Source of the DNA: CAYJLW01 sp964370965
GTDB lineage: Bacteria; Actinomycetota; Acidimicrobiia; UBA2766
Reading direction: 5' to 3'
Length of the DNA: 38,078 nucleotides
Assembly (NCBI GenBank): GCA_964370965.1
Contig: CAYJLW010000041.1
Span: 1 to 38,078 of the forward strand
The first letter of the stretch is position 1. Each line of letters begins with the position of its first letter. The notes below the pieces were generated by a model. The model did not search any database. It was not told the origin of the DNA and saw nothing but the letters and a program-made list of their open reading frames with translations. Below, in pieces: positions 34,042 through 38,078 of the stretch. The position numbers were made by a program, and so were the translations under genes.

Positions 34042-34208
34042 GGTCGGCTTCGCGGAGGGGTACGAAGGTGGGTTCGCCGGCAATCCGGCCCCCTCCTGCT
34101 AGCAGCCCGACGTCGCCGACGTCGAACCGGTTCCCCGTCCGGGGAGGACCAGCCCGGGCACGCAGCCTCTGACCTGCGGGTTCGGGGCGAGTCGCGCCCC
34201 GCGCGGAT

Positions 34209-35087
34209 TCAGCCGATGAGGCGGGAGAAGGCCGTCCAGTCCAGGGCGCCCCCGCCGTCGGACTGCGAGCGGGCCAGGAGGTCCCGCACGAGCCGGGTGC
34301 CGGCGACGGGTACGCCTTCGGCGTCCGCATCGGCGAGGGCGAAGTCGAGATCCTTGGCCATGAAGTCCGTGCTGAACCCGGGCGCCCAGGCGGTGGACGC
34401 CGGCATCCCGGGTTGCAGACCCGGCACCGGCGCCCGGGTGCGCAACATCGTGGAGTCCGCCGTGGCCGCAGTGAGCACCTCGAAGACGACAGCGGGATCC
34501 AGGCCGTGGCGGCCAGTGAGAGCGAACGCCTCGGCCACGCCGAGCTCCGTGCAGGCGATGCAGATCTGGTTGGCGAGCTTGGCGATCTGCCCGCTGCCCG
34601 AGCCCCCCACGTGCACGACCTTCGCCGAATAGGCATCGAGGACGGGCAGCGCCCGGGCGAAGGCCCCGTCGTCACCGCCCACCATCGTCGCCAGCTCCCC
34701 GGCGGCCGCTCCGTGGGGACCACCCGAGACGGGGGCGTCCAGGAACACGTAGCCGGCGTCCGCGCAGCGCGCGGCCAGGCGGACGGCGTCCCCGGGGGCG
34801 ATCGTGGAGTGGTCGGCGACCACACCGCCGGGAGCGAGACCGGCCAGGACGCCGTCGGCCCGGAACAGGACGTCCTCGACGACGGATCCGTTCGGGAGGC
34901 ACATGGCGACGACCTCGGCCCGGGCGCCGACCTCGGCGGGGGTCCCCGCCACGGTGGCGCCCGCAGCGCCGAGATCCTCGGTGTGACCGGGGGAGCGGTT
35001 CCAGACCGTGACCTCGTGGCCGGCCCGGAGCAGGTTCCTGGCCATCGGCGCTCCCATGAGGCCGAGGCCGGCGTAGCCGACGCGCAC
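34209..35087 (-). CDS. Beta-hydroxyacid dehydrogenase (3-hydroxyisobutyrate dehydrogenase family)
   Basis: A 292-aa NAD(P)-dependent oxidoreductase. The N-terminal Rossmann loop is VGYAGLGLMGAPMARNLL, followed by VTVWNRSPGH, where the Asn-Arg suggests NADP preference. The substrate motif is FLDAPVSGGPHGA. The catalytic Lys170 lies in GSGQIAKLANQ with Asn173. Family members oxidise 3-hydroxyisobutyrate, tartronate semialdehyde or related hydroxyacids. The substrate is not identifiable here. The start is GTG 35087 with AGGAGG five bases upstream. It is divergent from the thiamine-diphosphate enzyme across a scaffold gap, so the genes between may be incomplete. Confidence 0.93.
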   Translation of the reverse strand: MRVGYAGLGLMGAPMARNLLRAGHEVTVWNRSPGHTEDLGAAGATVAGTPAEVGARAEVVAMCLPNGSVVEDVLFRADGVLAGLAPGGVVADHSTIAPGDAVRLAARCADAGYVFLDAPVSGGPHGAAAGELATMVGGDDGAFARALPVLDAYSAKVVHVGGSGSGQIAKLANQICIACTELGVAEAFALTGRHGLDPAVVFEVLTAATADSTMLRTRAPVPGLQPGMPASTAWAPGFSTDFMAKDLDFALADADAEGVPVAGTRLVRDLLARSQSDGGGALDWTAFSRLIG

Positions 35088-35202
35088 GTGTCCTCCTGTC
35101 GCTGTCGTCGGGTGTGCGCGGGAGCCTAACCTCCCAGGACGGCGAGGCCATACGGCCCGGCGGACAAGGGGCCCCCGGTGGGTGCAGAGCGCGCGGCATC
35201 CC

Positions 35203-35212
35203 NNNNNNNNNN
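35203..35212. other. Assembly gap (10 N) with G/C-run flank
   Basis: Ten Ns, followed to about 35285 by C/G homopolymers. It falls between two divergent genes, so their promoters cannot be read and material may be missing. Confidence 0.95.
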
Positions 35213-35316
35213 ACACCGCCCGGGCGCACCGGGGCCCCGGGGGGGGGCCCCCCCCGGCGCCCCCCCCCCCGCGCCCCCCCCACCGGGAGTCGGAGCGCGA
35301 CGGACGAGGGGGACGC

Positions 35317-37053
35317 ATGGCGACTGTGACCGGGGGCGAGCTCATCGCCCGCATGCTGAAGGCCGAGGGTGTGGGGGCCGTGTTCGGGATCCAGGACGGT
35401 ACGTACGTCCGCCTCTGCGCCGCCCTCGTGGACCAGGGGATCGACTTCGTCACCCCCCGCCACGAGACGGCCGCCGCCCACATGGCGGGCGCCTACGCCC
35501 GCCTCACCGGCGGCCTCGGCGTGTGCATCGCCAGCAACGGTCCGGGCGTCGCCAACGTTCTCCCGGGAGTCGCCGTCGAGAACGCCGAGGGCAACCGCGT
35601 CCTGCTGATCACGAGCTCCCGGCGTTCCGGGATCACCTACCCCGACAGAGGCGGCACGTACCAGTACTTCGACCAGGTGGGCGTGATCGGGCCCATGGCG
35701 AAGTGGTCCGCGTCGGCGCCCACCTTCGATCGCATCCCCGAGCTGCTCCGCCGGGCCCTGCGCCGGTGCTGGTCCGGCCGCCCCGGTGTCGTGCACCTCG
35801 ACGTCCCCGAGAGCGTGGTCAACGGCGAACACGACTGGGACGGCGTCCTCCTCGAACCCCGCCAGTACCGCCGCACGGCGCCGGTTGCCGCGCCCGAGGA
35901 CGGCGTCGAGGAGGCCGCCCGCATCCTCGCCGGAGCCGTTCTCCCCGTCATCCATTCCGGGGGCGGGGTTGTGCACGCCGGGGCGGGCGCCGAGGTGATC
36001 CGCCTCGCCGAGATCCTCCATGCGCCCGTGACGACGTCGTGGAGCGGTCGGGGCGGCGTCCCGGAGACGAACCCGTTGGTGTGGCCGATGACACTCGTGG
36101 ACGCGGTCGACTCGCTCCGCAGCGCCGCGGACGCAGTCCTGTGTCTCGGCTCCCGCCTGGGGGAGACCGACTGGTGGGGGAAACAGCCCAACTGGCGGCG
36201 GCCCGGGGAGCAGGCTCTCGTCCAGGTCGACGTCGACGACGACGTCCTCGGCCAGAACAAGGCGCTCACCCTGGGCGTGCAGGCGGACGTGAAGGAGTTC
36301 CTCACGGCGCTCGCCGACCGCCTCGAGAAGTGGGACGGTCCCGTGTCCGGCGACGCCCGTGTCAGCTCCGTCGACGCCCTCGCCGCCGAGCGCGACGCCG
36401 CCGCCGCCGAGCTGCGCCGGCCCCTGGAGGACGTCTCCGCCCCCATGGTCACGGCGCACCTCGCCGTCGCCTGCCAGGAGGTCTTCGGCGACGACGCCGT
36501 CGCCGTCTTCGACGGCGGCAACACGGCGGTGTGGGGCAACTTCTTCCACACGGTGCGGGTGCCGAACTGCGTGCTGGGGACGGCGCACATGGGGATGCTC
36601 GGCGCCGGCGTGGGCCAGGCCACGGGCGCCGCCGTCGCCCGCCCCGGCAAGCCCGTCTACTGCATCATCGGCGACGGCGCCTTCGGCATGCACATGCAGG
36701 AGGTCGAGACCGCCGTGCGCAACCGGCTCCCCGTCACCTTCGTCGTGGCCGCCGACTGCCAGTGGGGGATGGTGAAGCTCACCCAGATCGTGGTCCTCGG
36801 CACCGAGGGGGTCGTGAACGCCGACCTCGCCGCCACCGCCTACGACGACCTCGCCCGGGCGATGGGCGCCCACGGCGAACGCGTCTCGGACCCTGGGGAC
36901 CTCGTCGGGGCCCTGGAACGCTGCCGGGACACCGGGGGGGCCTCCGTCGTCCACGTCGAGGTCGATCCCATGAAGCACCTCTGGGCGCCGGGCCTGGCGA
37001 CCTTCAAGAAGATGCACGAAGAGCCCGCCGGGGAAGCGGGAGACGAGGCTTGA
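35317..37053 (+). CDS. Thiamine-diphosphate enzyme, acetolactate synthase-like large subunit
   Basis: A 578-aa three-domain enzyme. The N-terminal (Pyr) domain has the catalytic Glu50 in PRHETAAAHMAGAYARLTGG, a central domain follows, and the C-terminal (PP) domain has the ThDP/Mg2+ motif: GDGAFGMHMQEVETAVRNRL with GDG at 452-454. The second Mg ligand of the usual GDG...NN motif is Asp480 (VVAADCQWGM) instead of Asn. The family includes acetolactate synthase, glyoxylate carboligase, sulfoacetaldehyde acetyltransferase and decarboxylases. FGIQDGTYVRLCAAL and IGPMAKWSA do not let me choose. No regulatory small subunit is adjacent. The start is ATG 35317 with GAGGGGG upstream. The TTG-started epimerase overlaps its stop. 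Confidence 0.87.
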   Translation: MATVTGGELIARMLKAEGVGAVFGIQDGTYVRLCAALVDQGIDFVTPRHETAAAHMAGAYARLTGGLGVCIASNGPGVANVLPGVAVENAEGNRVLLITSSRRSGITYPDRGGTYQYFDQVGVIGPMAKWSASAPTFDRIPELLRRALRRCWSGRPGVVHLDVPESVVNGEHDWDGVLLEPRQYRRTAPVAAPEDGVEEAARILAGAVLPVIHSGGGVVHAGAGAEVIRLAEILHAPVTTSWSGRGGVPETNPLVWPMTLVDAVDSLRSAADAVLCLGSRLGETDWWGKQPNWRRPGEQALVQVDVDDDVLGQNKALTLGVQADVKEFLTALADRLEKWDGPVSGDARVSSVDALAAERDAAAAELRRPLEDVSAPMVTAHLAVACQEVFGDDAVAVFDGGNTAVWGNFFHTVRVPNCVLGTAHMGMLGAGVGQATGAAVARPGKPVYCIIGDGAFGMHMQEVETAVRNRLPVTFVVAADCQWGMVKLTQIVVLGTEGVVNADLAATAYDDLARAMGAHGERVSDPGDLVGALERCRDTGGASVVHVEVDPMKHLWAPGLATFKKMHEEPAGEAGDEA

Positions 37054-38057
37054 GCGCCCGGTCCGTCCTTGTCACCGGGGCGGGCGGCTACATCGGCCAC
37101 CAGGTCGTGGACGCCCTCGCCGCCGACCGGCAGGGCGTCGGGACGGTCGTCGCCGCCGACGTGCGCGACACGCCCGAGGAACGCCGCCGCCCCGGCGTCG
37201 GCTACGTCACCGCCGACGTGCGCGACGCGACTCTGGGCGACGTCATGAAGGAGAACGGCGTGGACACCGTCGTCCACCTCGCCGCCGTCGTCACACCGGG
37301 GAAGGGCTCCGACCGCGAACACGAGTACTCCATCGACGTCCTGGGCACGAGGAACGTCCTGGAGTGCTGCCTTGCCGGCGGCGTCCGCAAGCTCATCCTC
37401 ACCAGCAGCGGCGCCGCCTACGGCTACCACGCGGACAACCCCGAGTGGCTCGACGAGGACGACCCCCTGCGGGGCAACCCGGAGTTCGCCTACTCCGACC
37501 ACAAGCGCATCGTGGAGGAGATGCTCGCCCGCTGGCGCGAGGAACATCCCGAGATCTCCCAACTCGTCTTCCGCCCTGGCACCGTCCTCGGGGACACGAC
37601 CCGCAACCAGATCACGGCGCTCTTCGACAAGAGGGTCGTCCTCGGTGTGGCGGGCTCGCCCAGCCCGTTCGTGTTCATCTGGGACCAGGACGTCGTCGCC
37701 TGCATCCTCAGGGGCATACGTGAGGACGTCTCGGGCATCTACAACCTCGCCGGCGACGGCGCCCTCTCGATGTCCGAGATCGCCCGCATCATGCACAAGC
37801 CCTACCTGCCCGTCCCGGCCCCGGTCCTGGGCGGGGCGATCGCCGTGCTGAGGCGACTCGGCCTCACCCAGTACGGACCGGAGCAGGTGAACTTCCTCCG
37901 CTACCGGCCCGTGCTCTCGAACCGCCGGCTGAAAGAGGACTTCGGCTACACCCCCCGGCGCACCAGCCGGGAGGTCTTCGAGGCCTTCCTGGCGGCCCGC
38001 AAGGCGGCGGCCGGGAGCTCTCAGGCCGGAACCGGGCGCGCCACGCGTCACATGTGA
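37050..38057 (+). CDS. NAD-dependent epimerase/dehydratase (extended SDR)
   Basis: A 335-aa extended short-chain dehydrogenase. The NAD loop is VLVTGAGGYIGHQVVDAL (G10xxG13xxG16), with an acidic end of strand 2 at VVAADVRD. The active site has TSSGAAYG and the Tyr148-x3-Lys152 pair in FAYSDHKRIVEEML. VFRPGTVLGDTTRNQIT and YNLAGDGALSMSEIAR are typical of sugar or hydroxyacyl epimerases. The start is TTG 37050, whose bases overlap the TGA of the ThDP enzyme (TTGA); GGGAG precedes it. Coupling to that gene implies a shared pathway. The substrate is unknown. A hairpin overlaps its stop codon. Confidence 0.9.
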   Translation: MSARSVLVTGAGGYIGHQVVDALAADRQGVGTVVAADVRDTPEERRRPGVGYVTADVRDATLGDVMKENGVDTVVHLAAVVTPGKGSDREHEYSIDVLGTRNVLECCLAGGVRKLILTSSGAAYGYHADNPEWLDEDDPLRGNPEFAYSDHKRIVEEMLARWREEHPEISQLVFRPGTVLGDTTRNQITALFDKRVVLGVAGSPSPFVFIWDQDVVACILRGIREDVSGIYNLAGDGALSMSEIARIMHKPYLPVPAPVLGGAIAVLRRLGLTQYGPEQVNFLRYRPVLSNRRLKEDFGYTPRRTSREVFEAFLAARKAAAGSSQAGTGRATRHM

Positions 38058-38071
38058 AGGCTGGCGCGCCC
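38034..38071 (+). terminator. Hairpin spanning the epimerase stop codon
   Basis: Perfect 10-bp arms GGGCGCGCCA (38034-38043) and TGGCGCGCCC (38062-38071) flank an 18-nt loop containing the final codons and TGA of the epimerase gene. It probably ends the ThDP-enzyme/epimerase operon. Confidence 0.55.
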
Positions 38072-38078
38072 AGTTCGG

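Overview
The window reads as a chromosomal segment of a very GC-rich actinobacterium. Evidence: strong G/C bias at third codon positions, many GTG starts plus a TTG and probably a CTG start, TANNNT -10 boxes placed directly in front of start codons, a coenzyme F420-type dinucleotide reductase, a PknK-like kinase/ATPase, an FHA regulator, a DUF222/HNH remnant and the actinobacterial form of ValS. An uncultivated acidimicrobial or similar lineage is my inference. Two 10-N scaffold gaps (24182-24191 and 35203-35212), each flanked by low-complexity G/C runs, suggest a draft or metagenome assembly.

Layout. (1) 204-5261: one very large secreted protein with a C-terminal PKD-like domain. (2) 5312-8005: a small accessory patch holding a DUF1778/GNAT toxin-antitoxin pair, a decayed DUF222-HNH gene, an unknown 58-aa ORF, a perfect 18-bp inverted repeat and a VapBC pair with an operator-like palindrome. 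(3) 8120-10143: an F420-type NADP-binding reductase divergent from an acyl-CoA dehydrogenase. (4) 10221-12170: a membrane GAF histidine kinase with no response regulator beside it. (5) 12550-17999: a signalling locus in which a 1171-aa Ser/Thr kinase-ATPase overlaps a downstream MFS exporter gene and is divergent, across 61 bp, from an FHA-HTH protein. (6) 18078-19592: a divergent four-domain S1 RNA-binding protein followed by tandem repeats and a strong bidirectional terminator. (7) 19749-25848, all minus strand: SMP-30-like lactonase, Tat-exported PhoD-like phosphatase, M20 peptidase, a membrane protein interrupted by a gap, and S-adenosylhomocysteinase. (8) 25995-30851, minus strand: GH13 alpha-glucosidase translationally coupled to a lipoprotein, then valyl-tRNA synthetase behind two nested hairpins. 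(9) 30959-32557, plus strand: thioredoxin behind a CsoR-like palindrome, a dodecin-like protein and an overlapping metallo-beta-lactamase-fold protein. (10) 32634-34028: a secreted lysozyme-fold protein that probably starts at CTG. (11) 34209-38057: a beta-hydroxyacid dehydrogenase, divergent from a thiamine-diphosphate enzyme of the acetolactate synthase family overlapping an NAD-dependent epimerase.

The most interesting unit is the kinase-ATPase / FHA-HTH pair. It looks like a PknK-type regulator split in two: the kinase and ATPase in one protein, and the phosphothreonine-binding and DNA-binding parts in the divergent partner. Other points of interest are the giant secreted protein with recurring LPxxLxV-like strands, the CsoR-like operator at the thioredoxin promoter, the tryptophan-less dodecin, and a consistent set of apparently leaderless promoters. 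I see no rRNA, tRNA, CRISPR array, prophage or complete insertion sequence.
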